Source: Darksidea phi (lineage: Eukaryota; Ascomycota; Dothideomycetes; Pleosporales; Lentitheciaceae). Taken from it: a DNA stretch of 47,591 bases. Positions 1 through 11,338 of this stretch are shown piece after piece. The stretch lies in assembly GCA_030770425.1 (NCBI GenBank), contig JASJFT010000291.1, forward strand, positions 1-47,591. Direction: 5' to 3'. A model generated the notes under the pieces. It was not told where the DNA came from and made no database searches. It was given only the letters and a program-made list of their open reading frames with translations. The translations under genes were made by a program, and so were the position numbers. The first letter of the stretch is position 1. Every line of letters starts with the position of its first letter.

Positions 1-149
1 TAGATTATTATTATATAATATTAGATTACTAACTAAGCCCCTATCTTAGCTTCTAACCTTCTTAGGATACCCTATATCCTATAGTTCGCGTAGGGTTATA
101 ATACTTATCTATAAAGTAGAAAAACTTTAATAATACCTTAAATATATTA

Positions 150-960
150 TTATAAATAGTTAATAATAGTAATAAATTCTTAGAACTAGAAGATAAAGAT
201 CTAGTAATAATATATAAAAATACTAGATATCTATAAATAATTTAACTATTTAAAGAAAAAATAAAACTAATATTAGAACTTAATATAACTTATACTCGAG
301 CCTTATAGTTTATAGAAAAAACTATAATACCTCTAATAATATAAGAGATTTATAAAGAATAGTCTAGATTTTATCTAATATATTAATTATTTAAAGACTT
401 TAAATAATAGATTAAATAGAATTTTATTATTATAGATCTTATATCTAACTAAAAGACTTAAAAAGAAATATAGTATATTATAAAAATAGTTAATAAAGAA
501 TAATTATAATATATAGTAATTAAATAATAGATTTTTATAAGAATAATCTCTATAAAATATAATAATTAGAGATATAAAGTTAATCTAGAAAATAATCTAT
601 AATATAAAATAAGATATCTAATATACTTTAAGATTATATAGATTATATATATATAAAAAGAATATAAACTCTATAAAAGAGTAAAGTAAAAAAATAACTA
701 CTATCTAGTAAAGGACTATAATAAAAGGATTATATAAGTAGTTATACTAGAAGTAGTATATAGATAGTAATAATCTAAAAATTAATAATAAAAGGGATAT
801 ATTAGAATTATACTAGGACTACTTCTACTATTAAACTATATTCTAGAAAAACTATAGTATAAATACCCGAAAAATAAATATTTAAAATATATTTAGACTA
901 AGATTAATATAAAATATTAATCTAAGAAAATAAGAATTTAAAAAACTAAAGAATAGGACT
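150..960 (+). pseudogene. Gag-like region of chromovirus copy A
   Basis: This purine-rich stretch lies directly upstream of the protease motif and can be read in the plus direction with TAA/TAG taken as Gln/Trp. The conceptual product is rich in Lys, Ile, Asn and Gln. No zinc knuckle can be placed with certainty. It is called gag from position and composition only; a flanking sequence of other origin at the left end is possible. Confidence 0.45.
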
Positions 961-989
961 ATATTTACCTCTAAGAAACCTATTAGAAA

Positions 990-2760
990 AAAATAATTAC
1001 TACTTTAATTAATAGTAGAGCTATATAAAACTTTATTAGTAAGAACTTTATCTAATAAAAGAAGATCTCTTAATAGAAGAAATAATACCCTAGTATTATA
1101 TATACTATTAAAGGAGAACTATTTAATAAATCTACGATATATAAAACTAAAGATAAACTTAGTCTATAGGAATAGGAAAAGAAAAACGAAATACTTAATA
1201 TAATTAAAATATTAAACGACTAAGATATAATCTTAGGAATACTATAACTCTAAGAAGCTAATCCTTAGATTTAATAGATAAGCTAATAAGTATTATTTCT
1301 ATAATAGAATCTAGGCGTAATATAAGAAGAAAATAATAATATTCTAAAATAATATAAGAAATAGAAAGAATTATTTTAGAAATCTAAAGAAAGCTTACTT
1401 TAGTACTAGTCCTAGGACTATACGATTCTATTATAGGAAGGAAAAATTCTAGAATTTAGACTAATTTATAAATTAACTAAGAAAAAAGAAAAGATTATAA
1501 TAAAATATCTTAAAGATAATCTTATAAGAAGGTATATTTAATACTTAAATTTATTTATAAAATACCTAGTTCTCTTTATATCTAAAAAGGGTACTATAGA
1601 ACTATAATTATATATTAATTATTAAATACTTAATAATACTATAATTAAGAATTAGTATCCTCTACCTTTAATATTAGAAATATAGGACTAACTAAGAAAA
1701 GCTAAATAGTTTATACGACTAGATATCCGAAATATATACTACTAAATAAGAATTAAAAAAGATAAAGAATAAAAGATAGCTTTTAAAATAAAGAAAGAAT
1801 TATATAAGTACTAAGTAATATCTTTTAAACTTACTAACGTACCCGTAATATTTTAGAAATAAATTAATAATATTTTATAAAACTATCTCGACTAGTTTAT
1901 AATAACGTACCTTAATAATATTCTAATCTACTTCGAAATAGAAGAAGAATATAGAAAATATATAAAGAAGATTTTATAAATACTTAAAAAAGTATAATTA
2001 TACCTTTATTTATAAAAATATAAATTTTATATATAAGAAATAGAGTTTCTAGGATTTATTATTAAATCTAAAGAGATTAAAGTAGACCCGAAACGGATTA
2101 AAAAGATTAAGGAATAGTCTATATTATAGAATCTTAAGAAATTATAATTATTTCTAAGATTTTATAACTTTTATTAAAAACTAATACTATAATAGAGTAT
2201 AATAATAGTACCTCTTATATAACTTACTAAAAAAGACTAGCCTTTTAAATAAAAGAAGGAATACTAATAAGTTTTTAAGAAGATTAAAGAATAGTTTACT
2301 AAGGAACCTATAATTAAGATATATAATTCTAAAGAACTATTAATTATTAAAATAGATATATTAGACTATATAATAGAAGTAGTATTACTCTAAAAGAATA
2401 ATAAAGATAACCTTAAACTAGTATACTACTTCTTATAAAAAATATTACTAGTTAAACTTAACTATAATATCTATAATAAGAAGTTATTAATAATTATCGA
2501 AGTACTAAAAGAATAGAAATCTAATCTATAGGAATTTAAATACTTTATTATAATCTATATAGATTATAAGAATCTAATAGAATTCTTAATAAATAAATCT
2601 TTAATTAGAAGATAGATATAATAGATATAAATTCTTATAATATATAATATTAAGATCGTATATACTAAGAGATTAGAAAATAAATAAGTAGATATACTTA
2701 GTAGAAGACCTAATTACTAAGGGATAGAAAAACCTAGTATAACGATCCTTAAGCTATAGT
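990..2760 (+). pseudogene. pol: Pol of chromovirus copy A: protease, RT, RNase H
   Basis: One frame links all domains. The protease active site is read as N-S-R-A at 1011-1022, from an original D-S-G-A, followed by N-F-I-S. RT follows: the K-K-G-T / Y-P-L-P-L block lies at about 1580-1680, the F-T-R-L-D-I type block (now Y-T-T-R/LDI-like) near 1715-1740, and the active site Y-L-D-D, now YLNN, at 1908-1919, followed by ILIYF. The thumb and connection (V-D-P-K-R-I-K-K-I) is near 2083-2110. RNase H runs about 2330-2700 with the pattern K-L-N-Y-x-I-Y-x-K-K-L-L and, at its end, the conserved V-D-I-L-S-R-R-P-N of gypsy RNase H. Both catalytic Asp codons of RT have become Asn, so it cannot be active. 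Confidence 0.88.
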
Positions 2761-3035
2761 CGAATAGAATAATTACTTATAACTACCTAAAGCTAGTAGA
2801 AATATAAGAAATAATACTTAAATTAGAAGAAAGTAAATAGATCTAATAGATTTATATAGCTATTATAAAAGTAATAGATAAATAAAATAAAATCTAAGAA
2901 GTAATTTAAGAAAAGGATAAAATTATTTATATATTTTAAAAAGCCTATATATCTAAGGTAATATAAATAGAATTTATTAGATAATACTACGAAGTATAAG
3001 TATATAGATACTAAGAAGTAGAAAAGACTTTTAAT
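2550..3035 (+). repeat. Inverted repeat, left arm (partner 5395-5890)
   Basis: The end of RNase H and the linker into integrase of copy A reappear in reverse complement at 5395-5890. The match is continuous by eye with scattered transitions only, for example the region around the Leu-Ser-Arg-Arg-Pro codons at about 2690-2715 and its mirror near 5725-5745. The two arms are 2.36 kb apart. They are two members of one chromovirus family lying in opposite orientation, each truncated at a different place. Confidence 0.85.
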
Positions 3036-3800
3036 ATTAAATAGAGTCCGGGCCTAATAGATTATTTAGCCTCGTTTAGAATTTATACTTAAGATAGAAA
3101 AGAAGAAGTAAAAATAAGTAGATAATAGTTTAATTACGTTAATAAGTAAGGATTAATCTAGATTTAAATTAACTATAAGAAGAGAAGACTATTTAGAAGA
3201 TTTATAGTTATTATATCTTAATTTAGTTTTCTTAAATTTATAGCTCTATATTTATAGATCTACTAAGCTATAGCTCTATAGCTTTATTCTAATAAATCTA
3301 CTAAGCTATTACGTAACCCTTAGATCTATCTTTACTAAGGTATAAATCTATTATATAACTTCTTATTCTCTAATTATAAGATTTATATTATATTCTTTAT
3401 TAGAGCTAGTAATTAGCTTAACCCCTAATAACTCTATTTACTAATAGTTTATAGTATATATTTAGTTTATAATATTATCTTCTCTCTTTAAATCTTTAGC
3501 TTAGAGGTTATTCTAGGTTTAATATTTAGTTATATTAGTATTAGGGCCCTATCTTAAGAGGTTATTATTATCTATTATAGTATCGTATAAAACTTAAGAA
3601 TATATTATACTTATTAATAAAATTCTTTATTATAGTTCTAAGATATTTCTCTATAATTATTATTTATAGTTAAAGATATTATATTTTTCTTTTTTTAAAA
3701 ATAGTAGATACTATAAGGTATATATCTATATTAATATATAAGATTCCTATTATATATCTAATATCTTATTATTAAAAGGTTTATTTATATTAAGTAGTAA
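3036..3800. other. Unassigned AT-rich segment between chromovirus copies A and B
   Basis: I recognise no domain here. The left part (3036-3210) is purine-rich on the plus strand and the rest pyrimidine-rich, suggesting a change of coding direction near 3220. The stretch around 3536 begins TATTAG and runs into GGGCCC, which resembles the start of the LTR of the complete chromovirus at 16757, but I could not find a matching end, so an LTR is only a guess. Confidence 0.4.
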
Positions 3801-3839
3801 AACTTATATATTAGAACTTATTAATATTAGTAAAATCTA

Positions 3840-4100
3840 TTAACTATATAGAAGAGAAATTTTAATAGTAGTTAAAGAAGGCTTAAAAAGCTTAAGATAA
3901 GCTTCTTAATAAGCTAGTAAAGGCTCGTTCGTAAGTATATCGTCTAGAGAAGTAGAGAATAATCCTTTAAAAGAAATTAGTAGTATAATCCTAGATACTA
4001 GAAGTTAAGCTAGATAAAGAGGAGGTAGAGCTTTAATAGCTAGAATAGTAGAAGGATCTAAAGGTCTCTCTAACTACTCTAGACGTTACTTATAATATTA
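3840..4100 (+). pseudogene. Small coiled-coil reading frame remnant
   Basis: On the plus strand a frame with no indel reads as a Leu/Lys/Glu/Gln-rich helix when TAA/TAG is taken as Gln: a segment such as V-Y-R-L-E-K, then K-K-L-V-V, then L-E-V-K-L-D-K-E-E-V-E-L at about 3930-4030. Heptad-like spacing of Leu, Ile and Val is visible. Short coiled-coil proteins of this kind often accompany fungal retrotransposon relics, but I cannot name the family. A second frame is also open in part of the stretch, so the call rests on the regular helix pattern. It lies just beyond the chromodomain end of minus-strand copy B and has opposite polarity. Confidence 0.4.
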
Positions 4101-4214
4101 TAGATAATATTACTCTTTTTAGCTTATTAAATATCTTATACTATATTATAAATAATACTAGTCTTCTTAATTTATTATAAGATAAACTTATCTTATCTCT
4201 AAGTTTTCTTTAGA

Positions 4215-4375
4215 ATTATAATTTTAGTACTCTATAAGCTTCTTAGGATAATTAAGATTATCTTTAGATTTCTAGATTTATTTTTATAAATTTTCTTTTC
4301 TATTTATCCCTTACTATTTAATTAAATAATAGTTTTTTCTATTTCTAATATTAATATCTAGGATTCCTTCTACTT
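4215..4375 (-). pseudogene. Chromodomain at the pol C terminus of copy B
   Basis: The minus-strand frame gives V-E-G-I-L-D, then I-R-N-R-K-x-Y-Y-L-I-K-x-x-G, then a K-E-N-x-x-x block and a final Leu-Ile after about 50 codons. This is the pattern E-V-E-x-I-L-D ... Y-L-V-K-W-K-G-Y ... E-N-T-W-E-P of retroelement chromodomains, with the Trp codons turned to stops. Its place directly after integrase makes this a chromovirus. In related elements the domain targets integration to heterochromatin by binding methylated histone H3. Confidence 0.8.
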
Positions 4376-4599
4376 TTTATTCTTTATTATCTTCTCTATA
4401 TATATCTATTTTATATACTACTAGTCTAGTATCTTATAGTACTTTTTCTAGTAAGCTAATATAGAATATAGAATAGATTTTTATTTATAAAGATAATCTT
4501 AATTAGTAGTTTATAGATAAGACTTATTTTTTAATTTTATAAAATTCTATCTTAGTATAGTCTAGTTTACTATTAGATCGCTTACTTTTAATATTTTTT

Positions 4600-5640
4600 T
4601 ATAGTAACTATATCTTTTCTTCCTCTTTAAAAGTAGATACTTCTTTTTACTTCTTATTATAATACTTACTTATTTTATTTTAAAGGAATTCTACGTCTTT
4701 CTTAAGTTATTAGTATATTTATAGAATAATTTTTATTATTTCTTTCTTATTTTAGTTATAAGACTAAAGTTACCTAGATTTCTTATATATCTTTACTTCG
4801 ATTCTATAGTTTATAAAGAAGAGTATTATTTTTATTATATTATAGATAAAAGTATAATCTAATTATTTTAATAGTAGTTTAGATAATATCTAAGATATTA
4901 TTCTACTATTTAATTTATTTATTCTATTAGTCTATCTATTTATAGATAATATATTATTAATATACTATACTTAGTTTCTAGTTTAGCTATAAGAGTTTAT
5001 TAAAACTTTACTATAAACTTAATATCTCTATCTAAGATAATTTTATCTAGTATTCTATATTTACTAAATATATATCTTAGTAAAGTATAAATAAGTTATT
5101 TTATTATATTTCCTTTATTTATATATAGGATAAAGTAAGTATACTTCGTAAATTTATTTACTACTATTAATATAGTATTATAGAATAGTTCTATTATTAG
5201 TTCTTTAGAACGTAGTAACTATATAATAAAGTCTATTATTATTATTTTCTATAATTCTTTTATATTTTCTATTAGTTATAGTATTCTATAGGATATATAT
5301 CTAGTATATTTATTATAATAATAGTTAATATATTCTATAAGAACTTATATTACTAGTTATCTAGTATATAGAAAATAATATATTCTTATTAGTTATTTAA
5401 GAGTTTTTTCTACTCTTTAGTATCTATATACTAGTACCTCGTAATATTATCTAATAAACTCTTTTTATATTATCTTAGATATATAGGCTTTTTAAAATAT
5501 ATAGATAATTTTATTCTTTTCTTAAATTATTTTTTAAATTTTATTTTATTTATCTATTACTTCTATAGTAGCTATATAGATTTATTAGATCTATTTATTT
5601 TCTTTTAATTTAAGTATTATTTCTTATATTTTTATTAACT
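4600..5640 (-). pseudogene. Integrase region of chromovirus copy B
   Basis: Read from high to low coordinates, the zinc-binding region lies at about 5280-5400, with its His/Cys pairs now Tyr. The rve core follows. A conserved block equivalent to Y-H-P-Q-T-D-G-Q-T-E-R now reads S-I-N-R-Q-T-N-R-I-N-K (with TAG as Gln) at about 4910-4950. It is followed by the pattern for R-C-Y-L-N-Y-x-x-x-x-W and then a Y-N-N/ F-F-I-N block near 4800-4870. Order and spacing match gypsy integrases. Asp codons of the catalytic triad are hit by G-to-A changes. Confidence 0.85.
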
Positions 5641-5890
5641 TTAGATAATTATAAGTAATTATCTCGTTCGACTATAGCTTAAGAATAGCTATACTAAACT
5701 TCTTTATTCTTTAGTAATTAGATCTTCTACTAAGTATATCTACTTATTTATTTTTTAATCCTTTAGTATATACGATCTTAATATTATAAGTTATAAGGGT
5801 TTATACCTTTTATATCTATCTTTTAATTAAAGATTTATTTATTAAAAATTCTATTAGATTCTTATTATAGTATATAGGTATATTAGAGAT
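5395..5890 (-). repeat. Inverted repeat, right arm (partner 2550-3035)
   Basis: This is the reverse complement of the RNase H/integrase junction of copy A. The outer edge at about 5890 is the truncation point of copy B. A single RNA crossing 2550-5890 could fold into a long imperfect hairpin. Confidence 0.85.
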
Positions 5891-5899
5891 AGAGTAGTA

Positions 5900-8650
5900 G
5901 AGCTTATAACCTATAGTTAAAGGGATAGAAGAAAAGAGTTAATAGAATAGACGGCCGAATAATTAATTAATTAAACTATTTTTTCTATCTACTATATAAT
6001 AGAATAGATAATAAGCTCTAGCTAAAGATACTTTTAAATAATAACTCTTTAAAGTTTAATTTAATATTTTACTACTTACCTAAGCCTTTAATACTCGATT
6101 AAGAGGCTCTCTTTATTATTATATTATATTTTTCTCTTTAACTAAAAGAGCTTAGCCCCCTTAAGCTCTATTATCTAATTAAGTAACTCTATATAATACT
6201 AGTATATTATTAATAGTAAATCCTATTACTAGTCTATTAAGAATCCTTCTTTAAGTAATCTCCGTCTTTAAACGACCCTTAAGAAGTTATTAATAGACCT
6301 TTTATTTCCCTTCTTCTTAGTAAATAAACTATAGTCTAATCTTAATATCTCTTTCTTCTTAGAATCTTTAATAATAAGTTAGTATAATTATAAAGATAAG
6401 TTTTCTCTAACTAGTCTAATATATTATTATAAAATTAATTAGTCTCTAATCTAGTTCTAACTTCTTAATAGACTCTTTTATCTTTATATAGTTCTTAAAC
6501 TCTTATTTAATAACTTTATAATAATATTTATAAATAAGTCTTTAAATACTCTTACTTTAACTTCTTTATAACTAGTAGCTAGCTAAAATATATATAAGAG
6601 ATTTCTTCTAGTACTCTCTTAAACTCTTTAATCTTCTTCTTATAACTACTCTTCTTATCTACTAGTCTAATAATCTCTTAAACCTCTAGCTTCTTAGTCT
6701 TTAAGCCTTTTAATCTTTAAGCTTCTTACTTCTTCTTCTAACTATATTTAATAAGGGTATTACTATCGACCTATCTATAGATAGTACTACTATAAGTACC
6801 TTTAGTAGTAGTAGTAATAGCTAGTACCCTTCTAACTAGCCTCTAGAAGATAGAAAAGGCGATTAAGAATTAAAGCTCTACGACTATTTATTAGTAATAG
6901 CTAATACTACTATTTTAGAGTAGTATAAGTTTTCTTTCTTTCTAATTAGTTAATACTTATATTAATTTACCTATAGTAACTCTATAGATTAATTAAATCG
7001 TTAATTAAGTTTTTTAAATTAATTTTAGCTAATATCTTTATAATATTAAGTATTAAAATATCTCTCTAGGGATTATTCTATATACTAATACTATTTAATA
7101 TATAACTTAGTATAATCTTATTATTATTTATAATTTTAACTTTCTTATAAAAGATAGTATAATTATTTATAACTTCTTTAACTTAGAAATCTAAAGAGAT
7201 TTCTATTTATAGAATATTTAGACTAGTATATATTATTATATATTCTAGGTTTAAGATTATAGTAGTAGAGCTAGTCTAGTTTATAATCGATATACTAATC
7301 TAAAGGCTAATAAGGTCTAAGCTAGCTATTAATAGATATACTAGAATAATTAGTTAATAGTTTAAGAATTCTATACTAACTATATAGTTAATAAGAATTT
7401 AAGATTTTATTTTATATTTTATAAGTTATTCTTAATTTTCTTCTCTTATCTTTACCTATTAATTTATTAGATAAGATAGTACTAGTATTATATATTTACT
7501 TACTAAGATTAATCTTAGTAATATTATAAATCTAAATAAGATATAATTATACTACCCTTCTTTTTAAACTTCTCTAACTAGCTCTTATACTAGTAGCTTT
7601 TCTTTAGGCTTTTAACTAGGCTCTTAATTAAACTTTTCTTTAAACTCTTCTTTATACTATTCTATAACCTAGCTTCTTAATAAGTCTATTAGGATTAAGT
7701 TAATTAAGCTATACTTTTATCTTTAGTCTTCTAATTATTCTTAATAATTATCTAGGTCTAAGTAGAATAACTTTAGTAATATTAAGTAAGAGTAGTATAA
7801 ATTAATTAAATACTAATATTAATAGTATAAGCTCTAAGCGTAGTATAAGTATTAAAACTAATATTAAAGTAGTTCTCTAGCTTAATTATTACCTCTAAAT
7901 TCGAATCGCTCTTATATTTAGTCTAACTTATCTACTATAGCTTATACTACTAATAATATTATAGAAGAGAATTCTAATATATTAATAATTCCTCGTTAGT
8001 TATCTAAGAATAAGGGTAAGAATAAAGATAAGAATAAGAATTCTAAAGATATCTATTATAATAACTATAGTAGTAGTAGAGGTCGTAGTAATAGTAGTAG
8101 TACTACTACTACTTAGACTATATAGGTTTTCTAGATTTTACTTCTTTAACTAGTAATTAACTCTTAATTCTTCTCTTTATAGCTTCTTATATCTAGCTTC
8201 TAATATCTTTATATAGTCTTTAGGCTTCTATAAACTAGTTTATAACTTTTAAAATCTTACTTTTTAATTTATTTTTTCTTATTATTAATAATCCTTCTCC
8301 GCTAGGTCTATAATAATAATAATAAGAAATAAAAACTAGAAAATTAAAATAAATAAATAGTTCTAATTATAGCTTAGAATCTACGATCTCTTTTTAACTA
8401 AATTAACTATTCTTTAGTTAATTACTTTTTATTATTACTTTCTAATTTATTATTAATTATCTAATATTTTATCTCTTTAATCTCTAGTCTTACGATAGCT
8501 TATTAGATAATAATCTTTAGTAATAGAGCTTACTTCTATATTAGGGGTACTACTATTATAAAAAATTTTATATAATTAGCCTATACTTATATTATTAGAT
8601 ACTTTTTATTTAGCTTTTTAACTTTTTTATACCTTAAAGCTTTTAGTATT
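5900..8650 (-). other. Unassigned region, probable minus-strand gag-like relic
   Basis: No domain is certain. The plus strand is pyrimidine-rich throughout, so by the rule seen in the recognisable elements of this window the coding strand should be minus. Read that way, 6780-7700 gives long frames with a Lys/Glu/Gln-rich part, a Ser/Pro/Thr-rich part and, near 6780-6830, a run of codons that would originally have encoded His and Gln. That composition fits a Gag or a Gag-protease linker. On the plus strand 7980-8120 also reads as a low-complexity Lys/Asn/Ser/Thr tract, so strand is not proven. It could be gag of copy B or of an unrelated element. No CpA/TpG was noticed here. Confidence 0.4.
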
Positions 8651-8899
8651 AGATAATAATTATTAATTAGTAGGTCCTCTTTAATTAGTTTTAGTCTATC
8701 CCGTATCTCTATTATTTTATTATCTAGGTTCTTTTAATAGAATTACTTTAACTAATTACTATATATAGTATAAGTAAATAGAGTTCTATTAAGCTTTATA
8801 AGCCTATAGTATAAGTACTTTATCCTAGCTTCTACTATATAATAAGGTTCTAGCTATCTATTATTAAACTTCTACTTAACTAATTAATCGTTAACTCTA

Positions 8900-9870
8900 A
8901 TAGTATTCTAAATAAGAACTAAATCTTTAGCTACTAGATTACTCTAATTATCTTTTATTTAATTTTATTAATTAGCTATCTTAAGCCTATACTACTAGAT
9001 ATAACTAATTACTTCTACTAGCTTCTTATCCTTCTACTTAAGTTATTTTACTTAGAGTATAAATAAATTAGAGGTTAAAATTATTTTATTCTATAGAAGT
9101 ATCTACTATAATTCTAGACTAAGTTCGATTAATAGGATAAGTTAAATTTCTATTACTAGCTTAGCTAGTATATATCTAGTTAAGTATTAGACTATTACTC
9201 TATTAGTTTATAATACTAATAATAAGTTCTCTAGCTAATAGTCTAGTAGTTTAGTTAATATAATAATTAATAGTTAATAGTCTTATTTAATTAAATCTTA
9301 TACTTTTAAATTATATAAAGATACCTAGATTCTATATATTCTATAATACTTAGTTAATATTTTAACTACTAATCTATTCTTAGACCCTCTATTAATACTT
9401 AACTAAAAGAATACTTCCTATTAATAAATAATATTCTAATAGATAAACTTTATAATATTTTTAAATATAGTATCCTTTAAAGCCCTAGCTTTAATCTATT
9501 CTAATAGATATTCGCGTATAACTATAAGAAACTAAACTTCTTCTTTATTAATAGGTATATAGATAATATTAATAGTTTATTAGTCCTATATAACTCTAAA
9601 ATTACTAATCTTAAGTATTTCTTCTATTCTATTATCTTACTTCTATTAATACTTAAGATAGCTTTAAAGCTCTTTTATTACTATTTAAAACTAGTTCTTC
9701 TATTAAAACTAATACTAAATTATTATAAATATTTCTTAGATACTTTAATAGTATAGTACTTAATAAACTTCCTATATTAAAGTCTTCTAAATATTAAGGT
9801 TATTAACTACTTATTAGATAGTTAGATTCTAGATTAACTTTTTAAAAAGATAGTTATCTTTTATAAAGAA
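8900..9870 (-). pseudogene. Integrase and C-terminal region of the minus-strand gypsy
   Basis: After a lysine-rich linker (9880-10100), the minus frame shows the integrase core. A block equivalent to T-D-G-G-S-E-N now reads S-I-N-R-G-S-K-N-R at about 9370-9397, followed by K-Y-Y-x-I and V-S-x-Y-x-x-x-x-x-x-x-V (from V-S-P-Y-H-P-Q-A-N-G). Further on, a Leu-rich block corresponds to the W-x-x-x-L-P-x-x-L segment. After 8950 the frame resembles the C-terminal DNA-binding domain, with a G-P-Y-x-V-V-like stretch near 8830-8860. Order matches rve integrases. Confidence 0.78.
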
Positions 9871-10149
9871 GGTCTATATAGCCTTTATTTAACTTTTCTT
9901 CTTACTTCTTAATAGTCTATTAGACTTATATACTATATATAGAAAATAAGTAATCTCTTTTAATTTATCTAAATAGCTATTAATAAGAATCCTTAAATTA
10001 GTAATAGAGTAGACTTTTACTAATTTATTATACTTATTAATAATATAGTCTATAAATAACTCTAAGTCTTCCTCTTTTTCCTAGGATTAAACTTATTCTT
10101 CTAGCTAAGAATATCTTAATAAGGTATTAGTAATTATATTCTTCTTTTT

Positions 10150-10600
10150 AGGTCTATATTAAATTTTAAAGTCCTAAAGTAAGATTATAACTAGCTACTA
10201 ATTTATTACTAATTTAGGAAGATTAGTAGATAATTAATTAAGCTATATAATTAAGGTATTAGTATCTATTTTAATAGTAAATTAGGTACTATAAAGGTAT
10301 AAACTAAACTTCTTTAGTACCTAAAGTACTATTTTATATTTTAACTTAGTAAAGTACTACTTTAATTTAGTTTTAAACTATAATATACTTTTAAATCTAA
10401 TAAAGTATTAAAGATTATTCTTCTTAATCTATTTAAGTACTACTTTATTATCTTATTAACTAGCATCTATATATAGATAGACTTAATATCCTAATTTAAT
10501 ATCTAGTACTATTAAAGTAAATATTAATATAATATTAGTCTTTAAAATTCTTATAGTTTCTTTTTAAGACTCTCTTTATATCTATTTAATATTCTTATAA
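10150..10600 (-). pseudogene. RNase H of the minus-strand gypsy
   Basis: The block Y-L-Y-I-D-A-S lies at about 10455-10480 and keeps its first catalytic Asp; the GAT codon is followed by GC, leaving one of the very few TpG sites of the window (CpA at 10464-10465 on the plus strand). It is followed by F-x-S-I at about 10390, L-K-Y-x-x-T-K at 10340-10370, and I-K-T-D-T-N-T-L-I at about 10245-10285. The conserved D-A-R-T-L block of this gypsy lineage matches the last motif. Many Gln codons have become stops. Confidence 0.83.
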
Positions 10601-10799
10601 AGTAGTTAAAATAAGAATTCTATCTTAAAGAAGAAGTAAAAGACCTATTACTAATAGTAAATATTATAATAGACTAGCCTCGAAGTAGTACTTTAACGAG
10701 TATTAATAATATTATTAATATCTATAAAAAGGAGATAAAGGGTTCTCGCTTTATATTTTCTCTTATATAAACGAGCCTCTAAGTAAGCCCCTTTTCTAA

Positions 10800-11338
10800 G
10801 CGAATCTCCCCTTTTTTAAGATAGGTATAGGCTAAGTCTAAGCTATAATAAATATATATCCTAATAAACTATTAGACCTTTTTAATATTTCTATATTCTA
10901 GCTAGTTCTAGATCTTTACTATCTTATTATTATTAGGAAATTATTCTTTAATATCTACTTTATAGCCTATAATATCTAGTTAAAAGACTCTCTAATAGAA
11001 CTTAATACCTAATATTATTACTTCTATACGTTTAATATCTACTATTACTATATTTAATTTTTAAATATACTTAAATATATATTAATAAATCTTTAGTAAT
11101 ACTTCTTCTTTATTATAAGTATTAAAAGAACTAGCTACTATAATATTATTAATAAATAGTAATATATTAGAGAAGTACTTTTTTAAAATCTTTATTACTA
11201 CTCTTTAAAATATTACTACTAAATTAGTTATATTTATTAGAATAGTATACTATCTTATTTCTTAAACTTATATAAAGTAGTATCTAATTATAACTTAAAA
11301 ATAAATTAAAGAGTAAATAGATAGCTCTCTTAACTATA
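10800..11338 (-). pseudogene. RT fragment of the minus-strand gypsy
   Basis: The visible part starts at the fingers/palm: a pattern equivalent to S-G-Y-D-Q-I-x-L at about 11290-11330, then T-x-L-G-L-like and Q-R-V-V-I-K-I-L. The active-site block reads L-F-I-N-N-I-I-V-A-S at about 11130-11158, with FINN at 11145-11156 from an original F-I/V-D-D-I. The thumb ends with an I-x-I-Y-I-Y-Y motif (from I-G-V-C-V-Y-Y) near 10850. Both catalytic Asp codons are Asn. The N-terminal third of RT is missing. Confidence 0.85.

Larger units (their letters stand above)
1..3035 (+). mobile_element. Truncated RIP-mutated Ty3/gypsy chromovirus, copy A
   Basis: A gypsy retrotransposon read on the plus strand: a gag-like stretch, then protease, reverse transcriptase and RNase H in one frame, then the start of the integrase region. 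It stops at about 3035, where similarity to the related minus-strand copy (4200-5890) ends. No LTR can be recognised at the left edge, so the element is open on both sides. The plus strand is purine-rich throughout, as in the other plus-strand retroelements here. All cysteine, histidine, tryptophan, methionine and glutamine codons have been lost by C-to-T and G-to-A changes, so it is a dead relic. Confidence 0.85.
4200..5890 (-). mobile_element. Truncated RIP-mutated chromovirus, copy B (RNase H end, integrase, chromodomain)
   Basis: This is the 3' part of the same family as copy A, on the minus strand. It begins abruptly at about 5890 inside RNase H and continues through integrase to a chromodomain at about 4215-4375. 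Together copies A and B show the full pol of the family: A supplies protease to RNase H, B supplies RNase H to chromodomain. No LTR was recognised downstream (lower coordinates). Confidence 0.85.
8650..11338 (-). mobile_element. Truncated gypsy element of a second lineage (RT to integrase)
   Basis: A minus-strand gypsy pol begins inside RT at about 11338 and ends near 8650. The block order is RT, RNase H, long linker, integrase, C-terminal domain. It belongs to a different lineage from the chromoviruses here: the RT thumb reads G-Y-K-V-D ... K-I-V-K-I-Q-N (about 10880-10960), the linker is long, and no chromodomain follows. This resembles a fungal gypsy group whose RT thumb has the form V-G-F-x-C-D ... 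K-I-x-K-I-L-E-W. No LTR was found. The 5' cut lies next to one of the rare TpG sites (11340-11341), at the change to unrelated AT-rich DNA. Confidence 0.85.

Noticed and set aside
7980..8120. Plus-strand Lys/Asn/Ser/Thr-rich low-complexity gene
   Set aside because: The stretch is short, next to pyrimidine-rich DNA whose likely coding strand is minus, and low-complexity translation arises readily from such composition.
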